Positions 8,656 to 16,953 of a stretch of DNA of 64,000 bases are shown here, piece by piece. The notes below the pieces were generated by a model. It had not been told where the DNA came from and ran no database searches. It saw only the letters and a list, made by a program, of their open reading frames with translations. A program made the position numbers and the translations under genes. The DNA is from Mammaliicoccus vitulinus (GTDB lineage Bacteria; Bacillota; Bacilli; Staphylococcales; Staphylococcaceae): contig NZ_CP118974.1 of the NCBI RefSeq assembly GCF_029024305.1, forward strand, positions 2,139,069 to 2,203,068, read 5' to 3'. Positions within the stretch are counted from its first letter, which is position 1, and every line of letters starts with the position of its first letter.

Positions 8656-10413
8656 TCAAAATTTTAAATCTATTTTAGTCCATTCTCTCAAACTATTAAT
8701 CATAAATACTTCATATTTATGATTAATAGTGTTATTTAACAATGTTTCTTTATCAATTGCTTGTTCTTTAATGACGCCAGATGCTAGCAGTTGTTGCCTC
8801 ATACAACCATTTAAAATTTGTTCGTTATAAGGTGGTGTTATAAAAGATTCACCATCTTTAATCACAACGTTACCAATATCAAATTCAGTAATTTCATTTT
8901 TGTCATTATAGTACAATACCACATCTGTCTCATGTTCGTGCTTAAAATGATGACGCTCAGTTGTTTTGTTTTTAATATATATAGAAGAAACTGGTTGAGC
9001 CTGTTTCAATTTTGCTGTTAGTGGTTTTGTCGAATCGACTAATGCTGTTGTATCCACATTGAATTCACCTTCATGAGTCAATTCTATTCTTAATTTATAT
9101 GGTCTGTCTATATGACTTTTTTCTGTTTCATCAAGTATGTTATCCCATTTTTCAAGTTCAATAGGTATTTGTAACGCTTCAGCGCTTTTTGAAATTCTTT
9201 CTGTATGCTCACGACGTCTTTGAACACGACCATCTTGAATTCGCATCGTTTCAATTAAATTCACTTTACGTTTTTCAAGTATTTTAGTCTTCATGTTAAA
9301 TTCCTCGATTTCCGCTTCAGCATTTGAATCTATTGTTATACCTGACCCTACACCGTAAATAGCCCTTTTTTCATTATTATGTATCGTTCTTATAGGCACA
9401 TTGAAAATCATTCTTCCATCTGGTAATAACAAACCAATTGCACCACAATAAATGCCTCTAGCTGTTTTTTCTAAATTTTTAATAATTCGCATAGTGGATT
9501 CTTTAGGTGCGCCAGTTATAGATCCACATGGGAAAAGCGCTTGAAGAACATTAAATAATGAAAGTCTATCTTTTAATTGGCTTCGCACAGTACTTGTCAT
9601 TTGATAAACGGTTTTATATTTTTCAATTTTGAACAAGTCTATCGTTTCTACTGTCCCAACTTTAGAAATCTTGCTTAAATCATTTCTTAATAAATCGACT
9701 ATCATCACATTCTCAGCTCTATCTTTTTTAGAATGCTTTAATGTCGTAAGATTTTCTTCATCTTCAGTTAAGCTACCACCTCTTGCAATCGTACCTTTCA
9801 TCGGTTTAGTTAACAATGTATGTTCAAGATGTTGATGTCGTCCGAATTGAAAGAAAAGCTCTGGCGATATAGAAATAATCGTTTCATCATCGTGCTCAAT
9901 ATAAGCCTCGTAATCACCATGAGACTCTGCTGTTAACGATTGGAAATATGCATAGCCATCTTGAATGGATTGAGCTGTTAATCGCGTCGTATAGTTTACT
10001 TGGTATGTATTACCTAACCTTATTTCATCTTGTATTGTATGAATATGATGCGCTAATTCAGCATCTGAATTTGTTGTCTGCCAATCCATATTTTCATCTG
10101 TATCATCATTTTTCACATCATAATCGAATTGAGCAACTGGTTGGTCGTACACTTGCATCGAACCGTAATGACCGTCTGCTTTGTGCACTTCTAAAGTTTC
10201 GTCAAATGCTGGTGCACTTTCGTAAGGTAATGTCATGACGACATAATATCCTTGTTGATGGTAATATGTTGCTTTATCAACTAATGTTTGAACTTCATCG
10301 ATGCTATGAGCAGTCATAGAAGCAATTGAGTTCTGAAACTTTAAGTCTAGTTTTTCTTCATTTTGCTGATCATTAATATATTTAAACTTTATATGCGTCT
10401 TCAATTTCAACAC
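8656..10413 (-). CDS. pabB: Aminodeoxychorismate synthase component I fused to 4-amino-4-deoxychorismate lyase (PabBC)
   Basis: A 585-residue bifunctional protein of p-aminobenzoate (folate) synthesis. Residues ~1-390 are the chorismate-binding PabB domain, with FQNSIASMTA, TKPMKGTIARGG, the FPCGSITGAPK motif and EIEEFNMKTKILE. Residues ~391-585 are a class IV PLP aminotransferase-fold lyase (PabC), with the likely PLP lysine in IKNKTTERHHF and the ending INSLREWTKI. Both PabB and PabC steps are therefore on one chain. The start appears to be GTG at 10413, or a TTG three codons later with AGGTG six bases upstream. It overlaps pabA by about 30 bp, which suggests coupling. Confidence 0.9.
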   Translation of the reverse strand: MLKLKTHIKFKYINDQQNEEKLDLKFQNSIASMTAHSIDEVQTLVDKATYYHQQGYYVVMTLPYESAPAFDETLEVHKADGHYGSMQVYDQPVAQFDYDVKNDDTDENMDWQTTNSDAELAHHIHTIQDEIRLGNTYQVNYTTRLTAQSIQDGYAYFQSLTAESHGDYEAYIEHDDETIISISPELFFQFGRHQHLEHTLLTKPMKGTIARGGSLTEDEENLTTLKHSKKDRAENVMIVDLLRNDLSKISKVGTVETIDLFKIEKYKTVYQMTSTVRSQLKDRLSLFNVLQALFPCGSITGAPKESTMRIIKNLEKTARGIYCGAIGLLLPDGRMIFNVPIRTIHNNEKRAIYGVGSGITIDSNAEAEIEEFNMKTKILEKRKVNLIETMRIQDGRVQRRREHTERISKSAEALQIPIELEKWDNILDETEKSHIDRPYKLRIELTHEGEFNVDTTALVDSTKPLTAKLKQAQPVSSIYIKNKTTERHHFKHEHETDVVLYYNDKNEITEFDIGNVVIKDGESFITPPYNEQILNGCMRQQLLASGVIKEQAIDKETLLNNTINHKYEVFMINSLREWTKIDLKF

Positions 10414-10984
10414 CTGCTTTCATCAAGAAATTCGCTAACTGCTCTAAACCATATTCACTGATAATTGATTCGGGATGATATTGAACAGCTTCAATTGGTA
10501 ATGATTTATGTCGAATGGCCATCGGGATATCATCACTTGTTCTCGCAGTAACAATAAAATCTTGAGGAATGTACTTTTTATCAGCTATTAAAGAATGGTA
10601 TCGCGTAACTTGGAAATCTTGAGGTAAATGTTCAAACAATCCCTTTCCATCATGTTCTAGTCTCGCAGTGTGACCATGAACAGGTCGTTCACCTTTTATC
10701 ACACTTCCACCGAAAGTAGCAATTAATAATTGGAAACCTAAACATACGCCTAATATAGGTACATCTTTATAAATATTGTAAATAAACGATTTCAACGCTG
10801 CATAATCATCAGGATGGCCCGGTCCTGGCGAAATGATGATCACGTCGGGATTAAGAGATTGAACGATTTCTACAGTCACATCTTCAGATTTCAAAATTTT
10901 AATTTCATTATTTTTAGTTAGTATTTTTATATATTCAATAATATTATATGTAAATGAATCGTGGTTATCTATCATCATAATCAT
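10382..10984 (-). CDS. pabA: Aminodeoxychorismate synthase component II (glutamine amidotransferase)
   Basis: A 200-residue class I glutamine amidotransferase supplying ammonia to PabB. The catalytic cysteine is in GVCLGFQLL, the oxyanion block is ISPGPGHPDD, and the His-Glu pair is in VQYHPES. It starts MIMMIDNHDSFTYNIIEY, close to the family consensus. It could in principle serve anthranilate synthase as well, but the adjacent PabBC fusion points to folate synthesis. The first ATG may be either of two close methionines. Confidence 0.92.
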   Translation of the reverse strand: MIMMIDNHDSFTYNIIEYIKILTKNNEIKILKSEDVTVEIVQSLNPDVIIISPGPGHPDDYAALKSFIYNIYKDVPILGVCLGFQLLIATFGGSVIKGERPVHGHTARLEHDGKGLFEHLPQDFQVTRYHSLIADKKYIPQDFIVTARTSDDIPMAIRHKSLPIEAVQYHPESIISEYGLEQLANFLMKAGVEIEDAYKV

Positions 10985-11087
10985 AAGTTTACACGCTCTT
11001 CTTTCCTTAATTTCAAATCAATCATACCATATCACAAACTTGCTTTTACAATATGATTATATTATCATTTGTATATTCAATAAACTA

Positions 11088-11123
11088 AGAGGTTACTAGC
11101 TTATACCCTCTATAAAAAACTAG
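11088..11123 (+). ncRNA. preQ1 class I riboswitch aptamer
   Basis: AGAGG (11088-11092) pairs with CCTCT (11107-11111). The loop TTACTAGCTTATAC precedes the second arm, and the A-rich tail ATAAAAAACTAG follows, as in the preQ1-I consensus. CTAG in the loop can pair with CTAG in the tail to form the H-type pseudoknot. Placement just upstream of queC-queD-queE, the preQ0/preQ1 pathway, supports the call strongly. Confidence 0.93.
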
Positions 11124-11180
11124 ACACCTACGTCTACCTTTTTATAGAAGGCAGGCTTTTTTTATGCCTTTATAAAGGAG
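11121..11180 (+). promoter_or_regulatory. preQ1 riboswitch expression platform sequestering the queC ribosome-binding site
   Basis: TAGAC (11121-11125) can pair with GTCTA (11132-11136) and competes with the aptamer pseudoknot tail. Downstream, CCTTTTTATAGAAGGCA (11137-11153) pairs with TGCCTTTATAAAGG (11065 + 100 = 11165-11178), with one bulge. The second arm contains most of the AAAGGAG ribosome-binding site of queC. A U-rich stretch lies in the loop rather than after the stem. Translational control is therefore more likely than a classic terminator. This is inference from pairing alone. Confidence 0.65.
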
Positions 11181-11187
11181 AAGTTTT

Positions 11188-11856
11188 ATGTCAGAAACAT
11201 TAAAAAATGAAAAAGCACTTGTCGTGTTCAGTGGTGGACAAGATAGTACAACATGCTTGTTTTACGCTAAGAAACAATTTAAAGAAGTAGAATTAGTTAC
11301 ATTTCAATATGGTCAAAGGCACGATTTAGAAATTAAAGTTGCAGAAGATATTGCGAGCGAACAAGGTTTAAAACACCACGTTCTCGATATGTCATTACTT
11401 TCACAACTTTCTCCAAACGCATTAACTGATCATAATATGAAAATAGAAAATGATGAAAATGGAATTCCAAATACATTTGTACCAGCTAGAAATTTATTAT
11501 TTTTATCATTTGCTGGTGCATTAGCTTACCAAATTGGCGCTAAACATATTATTACAGGTGTTTGTGAAACAGACTTTAGCGGCTATCCAGATTGTAGAGA
11601 TAGTTTCGTCAAATCTATGAACTTATCACTTAACTTATCAATGGATAAAGACTTTGTGATTCATACACCACTTATGTGGTTGAACAAAAAAGAAACATGG
11701 GCTTTAAGCGATCAATTAGGTGCACTGGACTATGTTAGAGAAAAAACATTAACATGTTATAACGGTGTAATGAGTGATGGTTGTGGCGAGTGTCCTGCTT
11801 GTAAATTGAGAAAACAAGGCTTAGACCAATATCTAGAAACGAAAGGAAGTTTATAA
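11188..11856 (+). CDS. queC: 7-cyano-7-deazaguanine synthase QueC
   Basis: A 222-residue ATP-dependent enzyme converting 7-carboxy-7-deazaguanine to preQ0 in queuosine synthesis. The PP-loop SGGQDS is at residues 15-20, the family block [17 protein letters not shown] follows, and a C-terminal zinc-binding cluster is seen in [18 protein letters not shown] precedes the ATG. The stop overlaps the first base of queD, so translation is coupled. The operon is under the preQ1 riboswitch just upstream. Confidence 0.97.
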   Translation: MSETLKNEKALVVFSGGQDSTTCLFYAKKQFKEVELVTFQYGQRHDLEIKVAEDIASEQGLKHHVLDMSLLSQLSPNALTDHNMKIENDENGIPNTFVPARNLLFLSFAGALAYQIGAKHIITGVCETDFSGYPDCRDSFVKSMNLSLNLSMDKDFVIHTPLMWLNKKETWALSDQLGALDYVREKTLTCYNGVMSDGCGECPACKLRKQGLDQYLETKGSL

Positions 11857-12287
11857 TGCTACAACAAATTTATCCAAGTGTTCAACATCCTTATGCCTTC
11901 GAACTGAATAAAGATTTCAACTTTTCTAGTGCGCATTACATTCCTTATGAAGAGGCAGGTAAATGTAAAAATATTCATGGCCATACTTATTTTATAAACT
12001 TAACAATTGCAGGTAACGAATTAGATAAAATGGGATTTTTAGTGAATTTTAGCGAACTTAAATCTTTAATTCACAAAAGATATGACCATAAACTGTTAAA
12101 TGACTTTGATGAATTTAAAGATAACAGTCCTTCAACTGAACAAGTTGCCCAAACAATATACAATATCGTACAAGAAGCTTTAGATAGACGAGCAAACAAA
12201 CCTAAATGTATACAAGTCTTTGTTAGAGAGACACCAACAAGTTATGTTGTTTATCGTCCTATTAAACAAGGTGACAATAATGCCTAA
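11856..12287 (+). CDS. queD: 6-carboxy-5,6,7,8-tetrahydropterin synthase QueD
   Basis: A 143-residue PTPS-fold enzyme making 6-carboxytetrahydropterin from dihydroneopterin triphosphate. Zinc-ligand histidines are visible in FSSAHYIP and IHGHTYF. The catalytic cysteine sits just before the second motif (GKCKNIHGH). The acidic C-terminal block KCIQVFVRETPTSYVVY is typical. It overlaps queC by one base and queE by 8 bp, the compact order queC-queD-queE found in Firmicutes. Confidence 0.95.
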   Translation: MLQQIYPSVQHPYAFELNKDFNFSSAHYIPYEEAGKCKNIHGHTYFINLTIAGNELDKMGFLVNFSELKSLIHKRYDHKLLNDFDEFKDNSPSTEQVAQTIYNIVQEALDRRANKPKCIQVFVRETPTSYVVYRPIKQGDNNA

Positions 12288-12990
12288 AATACCCGTATTA
12301 GAAATTTTCGGTCCTACCATTCAAGGTGAAGGATCTGTCATCGGTCGAAAAACGATGTTTGTGAGAACAAGCGGGTGTGATTACCGATGTAGTTGGTGTG
12401 ACTCAAGTTTCACTTGGGATGGTTCTGCTAAAGATGATATTCGCTTACTCGAACCAGAAGACATCATATCTGAATTAGATGCCATTGCACCTAATAAATA
12501 TCAACACGTTACAATATCCGGCGGTAATCCAGCACTCATAAAAAATATTGGTCCTTTAGTAGAAGCGCTGAACGAAAGGAACATCGAGACTGCGCTCGAG
12601 ACGCAAGGTTCAAAATTCCAAAGCTGGATGACACTTATCGATGACTTAACAATTAGTCCTAAACCTCCAAGTTCTGGTATGAAACCAAACTTACCAATTT
12701 TGGATGAAGTCATTGCACAATGTGTTCAAGATAGCCTTTCACTAAAAGTCGTTATATTCGATGAAAAAGATTATCAATTCGCCAAAGATATCCACAACAG
12801 ATACCCTTCCATTCCATTCTACTTGCAAGTTGGAAATCCTTACTTAGACGATAGTGTTTCAAACCATACAGAAAAACTATTAGAAAAATATGAACAACTT
12901 ATTGATAAAGTCATGAACGACACATTAAATGATATTTATGTCTTACCTCAATTACACACTTTATTGTGGAGTAATAAAAAAGGCGTTTAA
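12280..12990 (+). CDS. queE: 7-carboxy-7-deazaguanine synthase QueE (radical SAM)
   Basis: A ~236-residue radical SAM enzyme converting 6-carboxytetrahydropterin to 7-carboxy-7-deazaguanine. From the ATG at 12280 the iron-sulfur ligands are C33, C37 and C40 in SGCDYRCSWCDS. The start MPKIPVLEIFGPTIQGEG fits the family N-terminus. A longer frame from 12220 lies inside queD and is rejected. ISGGNPAL and LSLKVVIFDEKD are further family blocks. It is the last gene of the queuosine operon. Confidence 0.95.
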   Translation: MPKIPVLEIFGPTIQGEGSVIGRKTMFVRTSGCDYRCSWCDSSFTWDGSAKDDIRLLEPEDIISELDAIAPNKYQHVTISGGNPALIKNIGPLVEALNERNIETALETQGSKFQSWMTLIDDLTISPKPPSSGMKPNLPILDEVIAQCVQDSLSLKVVIFDEKDYQFAKDIHNRYPSIPFYLQVGNPYLDDSVSNHTEKLLEKYEQLIDKVMNDTLNDIYVLPQLHTLLWSNKKGV

Positions 12991-13009
12991 TATTTCCTAG
13001 GAAATAAAT

Positions 13010-13050
13010 CACCCAATCCGTTAAATTCATTTTCGGATTGGGTGATTTTT
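13010..13050. terminator. Bidirectional terminator, CACCCAATCCG family
   Basis: CACCCAATCCG (from 13011) pairs with CGGATTGGGTG, followed by ATTTTTAAATTTT. It serves the convergent queE and the membrane-protein gene at 13058. The same hairpin recurs within the repeat units at 26681 and 57536. Confidence 0.85.
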
Positions 13051-13057
13051 AAATTTT

Positions 13058-13723
13058 CTAATTTTGTCCATTTTTCTTTGATATTTTATAAATACTATAA
13101 ATCGCGATACCTATTACAAGGAATATCCACCACGGAATATAAACTCTCATCATATCTTTAAATATAATATTTGGTACTAATATTAATATTGCTGGAATGA
13201 CACCTACAACTAGACCTGCATAAACAGTTTCTTTAAATTTTTTGTATTGTGATTTATCAAATATATACCTTTGAATAATATTAAACAGCATTTTTATAAT
13301 GAAGAATCCACCTATTGGTACTAAAATTAATAATGAAAGTGTTGATATTAGTGGCGTCTTATAGTCTGCAAATATTCCAACAATACCAGAAACAATAAAA
13401 TAAATACTGTAAAAATAAGCAACACCCATCATTACCATTTTCATCACAGCTTTGTTAGATTCATTAGGTAGCTCTTCTAAGATTTCATCAGCATGCCCTT
13501 TTACATCATGTCCAAAAAATTCTATAGCTGATGAACCGTGTGAAACAGCTTCTAATAAATGATCTAATACATCCATCAAAATAACTTCAGTTTCGTGTTC
13601 ACTTACTCTTAAATCCGTTCTCACATATAACAAGAAATCTTCGTACACTTCTAAATCTTCTTCATTTAATTGCTTTCTCTTCTCATTGTTTTCATCTATC
13701 AATTGTTTAGTTGTTCTCGCCAT
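13058..13723 (-). CDS. Membrane protein, partner of PadR regulator (DUF1129/HAAS-like)
   Basis: A 221-residue protein. Residues 1-95 form a charged cytosolic helical domain (LIDENNEKRKQL, then EVYEDFLLYVRTDLRVSEHETEVILMDV in outline). Four hydrophobic segments fill residues ~95-215. Proteins of this layout commonly follow PadR regulators in Firmicutes. The frame overlaps the padR gene by 17 bp, so the two are almost certainly co-transcribed. A diverged paralogue sits alone at 46649. Function is unknown. A role in sensing or membrane stress is only a guess. Confidence 0.72.
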   Translation of the reverse strand: MARTTKQLIDENNEKRKQLNEEDLEVYEDFLLYVRTDLRVSEHETEVILMDVLDHLLEAVSHGSSAIEFFGHDVKGHADEILEELPNESNKAVMKMVMMGVAYFYSIYFIVSGIVGIFADYKTPLISTLSLLILVPIGGFFIIKMLFNIIQRYIFDKSQYKKFKETVYAGLVVGVIPAILILVPNIIFKDMMRVYIPWWIFLVIGIAIYSIYKISKKNGQN

Positions 13724-14054
13724 CGTCAGTGCTCCCTTTTAACAATTTAGTAATTGGTTCTTTCATTTTAAGCCATTCATTACTTACGATTTCTAATTCT
13801 TCGCGGCCTTTCTCAGTTATGTAATAATACTTTCTCTTTGGTCCTTGTTCACTATGCTTGAACTCGCTATAAATAAATTCTTTATTCAATAGCCTCAATA
13901 AAATCGGATAAATTGTACCTTCGCTCACATCAGTAAATTGATGCTCATTTAATTTACGTGATAACTCATAACCATATACAGGTTGAGATTGTATAATAGA
14001 CAATATACAAGCATCTAATAAACCTTTTCTCATTTGTGTCTTTATGGACGACAT
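13707..14054 (-). CDS. PadR family transcriptional regulator
   Basis: A ~115-residue winged-helix repressor. Family blocks are TQMRKGLLDACILSII, YGYELSRKLN, VSEGTIYPILLRLL and GPKRKYYYITEKGREEL. I prefer the ATG at 14054, eight bases after GAGG. An ATG at 14060 and a TTG at 14072 are alternatives but lie too close to, or upstream of, that site. It is co-transcribed with the membrane gene at 13058. PadR proteins usually autoregulate and control the adjacent membrane gene. Confidence 0.9.
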   Translation of the reverse strand: MSSIKTQMRKGLLDACILSIIQSQPVYGYELSRKLNEHQFTDVSEGTIYPILLRLLNKEFIYSEFKHSEQGPKRKYYYITEKGREELEIVSNEWLKMKEPITKLLKGSTDDGENN

Positions 14055-14240
14055 ATTCATAACCTCTTCCAATTTTCACTGCTACTTTGTATTACAAGAT
14101 AGCTTAACACAATACTAGTAAAACACATTCAAAATGTCAAACGCTTATCCAAATTTACTTCTTAAATATATATTTAGTGATTAAATGTTAAGAAATTGTT
14201 ATAATTCTTAGATGAGACTAGTTTAAGGCAGGAGACTGAT

Positions 14241-14882
14241 ATGGCATTTCTCGTTTCAATTAATATCATTCTGTGTATCGTCTTAATGTCATATAACTTC
14301 GTAGTAATGAATAAGAAAAAGCGTATAAACCATTACGTCATTTCTATCACAATTGCTTTGAATGGTTTAGTTTCCTTTATAATCATCAAAGAAATCAACT
14401 TCATCACGATAGCTGTAACAATTATGTTACTTATATGGGCATTTTTTCATACATGGATTCAAATTAAATACGCTCCAAACTATATTGAAAACCAATTTTT
14501 TGTACTTTATATTGTTACTATTATATTTAGCATGACATTAAACATCGTTTATTTAGATAGTAAACTTTCCATTTACCAATCTGTGCCATACTTTGGTGTC
14601 AGTTTATTTATATTCGGCCAGATTATCGCTTACCTTTCATTGTTTACACAAGCAGTTGAATCAAATGGTAAAAGACTTGCAAAAATTTACCAAAAAGGTA
14701 TATATAGATACTTTATTCATCCAAGATTAGTAGGAGAAATATTATCAATCGTATCTCTAATATGTATGATTGTACTTACTCCCCACTGGTTTTTATTAGT
14801 ACCCGTCTTCCTTTTTTATATTTTGTTTATTTTATGGCAAAAGTTATTCAAAACTTCTTATTATGTTTCACATACAAAGTAA
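14241..14882 (+). CDS. Integral membrane protein, isoprenylcysteine methyltransferase-like C-terminus
   Basis: A 213-residue protein with about six hydrophobic segments. The stretch KGIYRYFIHPRLVGEI (residues ~153-168) resembles the GxYRYxRHPxYxGE motif of ICMT/PEMT-type membrane methyltransferases, which bind SAM near the second helix pair. The resemblance is short, and the usual second-half motif is weak, so the activity is uncertain. GGCAGGAG precedes the ATG. It is divergent from padR. Confidence 0.55.
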   Translation: MAFLVSINIILCIVLMSYNFVVMNKKKRINHYVISITIALNGLVSFIIIKEINFITIAVTIMLLIWAFFHTWIQIKYAPNYIENQFFVLYIVTIIFSMTLNIVYLDSKLSIYQSVPYFGVSLFIFGQIIAYLSLFTQAVESNGKRLAKIYQKGIYRYFIHPRLVGEILSIVSLICMIVLTPHWFLLVPVFLFYILFILWQKLFKTSYYVSHTK

Positions 14883-14931
14883 CAGGGTACATATATAAGT
14901 AAATCAGAAATATCAAGAGGAGGTACACTCT

Positions 14932-15180
14932 ATGGGCTTTATATTAATGTTAATCGTAGGCGGACTTATAGGTTGGCTAGCAGGCGTTATATTAGGTAAA
15001 GATATACCTGGCGGCATTATTGGTAACATCATTGCCGGTTTAATCGGGTCAGCTATTGGTGGTTCTTTACTAGGCGATTTAGGTCCAGTATGGGGCGGAG
15101 TAGCAATTATACCAGCACTTATTGGTTCAATTATATTGATACTCGTACTATCATTCATCTTAAAAATGATCAAAAAATAA
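14932..15180 (+). CDS. GlsB/YeaQ/YmgE family small stress membrane protein
   Basis: An 82-residue, glycine-rich three-helix membrane protein of the transglycosylase-associated (GlsB/YeaQ/YmgE) family. GGLIGWLAGVILGKD at the N-terminus and GGIIGNIIAGLIGSAIGG in the centre are the family hallmarks. AAGAGGAGG gives a strong ribosome-binding site. It follows the ICMT-like gene by about 50 bp on the same strand. Members are stress-induced. The molecular role is not established. Confidence 0.88.
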   Translation: MGFILMLIVGGLIGWLAGVILGKDIPGGIIGNIIAGLIGSAIGGSLLGDLGPVWGGVAIIPALIGSIILILVLSFILKMIKK

Positions 15181-15209
15181 TATTTATGTTTTAATAAAAG
15201 ATATAAATA

Positions 15210-15290
15210 AAAAGCAACCATCCTGTAAATGGTTGCTTCAGACTGTCGACAAAGTCACTTAAAGTGAACTTGTTAGCAGTCTTTTTGTAT
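15210..15290 (+). terminator. Tandem terminators after GlsB-type gene
   Basis: The first hairpin is AAGCAACCAT...ATGGTTGCTT (15211-15239). The second starts at AGACTG (about 15240), includes GTCACTTAAAGTGA and ends in CAGTCTTTTTG near 15287. The second hairpin has a close relative at 60265-60312. Confidence 0.82.
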
Positions 15291-15306
15291 GTCATTATTT
15301 TGCATC

Positions 15307-16029
15307 TTAATGTAAGTACATCGATCCGACTACTAACACGAAGACAGAATTGGCTATTTCTATTAGTCCAACATGCATAATTTTAATTTTCTTCGCATAT
15401 AAAACGATTGAGCGTATTAAACTTGGTATATACATGACCATAACTAAAGGACTAATCACGAATCCTACAATGACAATACATAAATGATATATCCATGAAC
15501 TCCATTTATATTTTGTTGATTTTTTCTCTCTAATCATCGTTTTTACATATAATATCGTTCCAAAGAAATACATAAAGCTTATTATAAAAACCGGTAACCA
15601 TGTTTGAATATTTGATATAGCTGTGTTTAATAATGTGCTAATTATACCAAATAAGCAAAATATAATGACAGCTATTAAGTCATTTGTAAATGCCCTTTCA
15701 TTTTTCTTTTTAGCGAAATATGCGTTGATAAATGATAGAGGCAACATCAATAAAAAGATCCAAAATGTATCATTTCTATATAACACTATGGGTATAAATG
15801 ATATAAGGACTATTAGTGCGAATATGCTAGCTGTGTATATGTAGCCTATGTCTTTTTTCCTTTTCTTTAAATAGAAAAATACTTGATCACTCATGAAATA
15901 AGCTGCTAGTACACCTATATATAATAATATATGCAAAAATGTAAAACCGCTTGCTGCGATACCAAATGCGATAGGTACGACGATCATCGACCAAACACCA
16001 TGTTGATTTGGTTTTTTAAATTTAAACAA
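15307..16029 (-). CDS. YwiC-like family membrane protein
   Basis: A 240-residue, mostly hydrophobic protein with seven or eight apparent membrane helices. The N-terminus KPNQHGVWSMIVVPIAFGI matches the conserved start of YwiC-like proteins, whose function is unknown. Translation seems to start at TTG (16029) with GGAGG seven bases upstream. That ribosome-binding site lies in one arm of a hairpin (see 16037-16104). The gene follows the aldo/keto reductase on the same strand. Confidence 0.72.
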   Translation of the reverse strand: MFKFKKPNQHGVWSMIVVPIAFGIAASGFTFLHILLYIGVLAAYFMSDQVFFYLKKRKKDIGYIYTASIFALIVLISFIPIVLYRNDTFWIFLLMLPLSFINAYFAKKKNERAFTNDLIAVIIFCLFGIISTLLNTAISNIQTWLPVFIISFMYFFGTILYVKTMIREKKSTKYKWSSWIYHLCIVIVGFVISPLVMVMYIPSLIRSIVLYAKKIKIMHVGLIEIANSVFVLVVGSMYLH

Positions 16030-16036
16030 AAAAACA

Positions 16037-16104
16037 CCTCCACATATTTATTTTACTAAAAGATATATATAAAATACATCTTAATTCAAACAAATATGTG
16101 AAGG
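16037..16104 (-). promoter_or_regulatory. Hairpin between aldo/keto reductase and ywiC-like gene, enclosing the ywiC ribosome-binding site
   Basis: On the minus strand CCTTCACATATTTG (16104-16091) can pair with AAATATGTGGAGG (16049-16037), one pair being G-U, around a ~40-nt loop. It is followed by a run of seven T. It can therefore act as a terminator of the upstream gene, and the second arm covers the GGAGG of the next gene. Confidence 0.6.
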
Positions 16105-16112
16105 TTTTAACA

Positions 16113-16946
16113 TTATTTCATATCTCCTATTTTCACATCATCTGGATCTCTAAATTGTCTCTCATTTGTATGAAGATTATCAATTTCTATTATATCTTCA
16201 TCGCTTAATTCAAAGTTAAACACATCAAAGTTCTCTCTAATTCTGTTGTCATTTTGAGATTTTGGTATAACAAGTCTATCTTGTTGTATGTGCCATTTAA
16301 TAATCACTTGCGCGACAGTTTTATTATATTTTTCAGCTATATTTTTCAAAACCGGGTTATCTAGCCATTCTCCGCCTCTCATTAAAGGACTCCAAGCCAT
16401 AACTTTAATGCCTTTACTTTCACAATATGTTTGCAGTTCTTTTTGGTTAAATTTCGGATGAAATTCTACTTGGTTAACCGCTGGGACAACTTCTGTTTCA
16501 GCTAATAATTTTTCTAAGTGATGCTCTTTAAAATTACATACGCCTATCGCTTTAATTTTACCTTCTTTATATAATTTTTCTAAAGCTTGGTATGTTTCCA
16601 CGAAAAGATTATCTTCTGGACATGGCCAATGAATTAAATACATATCTATATACTTTAATTGTAAAGACTCTAAGGAGTCATTAAATGCTTTAATTGTTTC
16701 ATCGTACCCTTGAAAATCATTCCATAATTTAGTTGTAATGAAAAGTTCTTCACGATCTATATCAATTTTATTTAAAGCGTGACCTAATGCTTTTTCATTT
16801 TTATAAAACCAAGCAGTATCAATCGCTCTATAACCAGCTTCAATCGCAGTATTTACGACTCTTTCAACATCTTCTTCATTAATTTTATATACGCCTAAAC
16901 CTAATTCTGGTATATCTACATTATTATTTAATTTAACCATATTCAT
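16113..16946 (-). CDS. Aldo/keto reductase
   Basis: A 277-residue NAD(P)H-dependent (beta/alpha)8 oxidoreductase. It shows GYRAIDTAWFYKNEKALG (catalytic Asp and Tyr), TTKLWND with the Lys, MYLIHWP with the His, and the cofactor block VIPKSQNDNRIREN. Length and motifs match the bacterial 2,5-diketogluconate reductase/YvgN group. The substrate is unknown. It lies 7 bp downstream of rluF and may be co-transcribed with it. Confidence 0.92.
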   Translation of the reverse strand: MNMVKLNNNVDIPELGLGVYKINEEDVERVVNTAIEAGYRAIDTAWFYKNEKALGHALNKIDIDREELFITTKLWNDFQGYDETIKAFNDSLESLQLKYIDMYLIHWPCPEDNLFVETYQALEKLYKEGKIKAIGVCNFKEHHLEKLLAETEVVPAVNQVEFHPKFNQKELQTYCESKGIKVMAWSPLMRGGEWLDNPVLKNIAEKYNKTVAQVIIKWHIQQDRLVIPKSQNDNRIRENFDVFNFELSDEDIIEIDNLHTNERQFRDPDDVKIGDMK

Positions 16947-16953
16947 TACCCCT

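Noticed and set aside
8459-8722. Plus-strand frames of 87 and 67 codons
   Set aside because: They lie opposite the 71-residue membrane gene and the pabBC end. No good start site and low-complexity AT-rich peptides.
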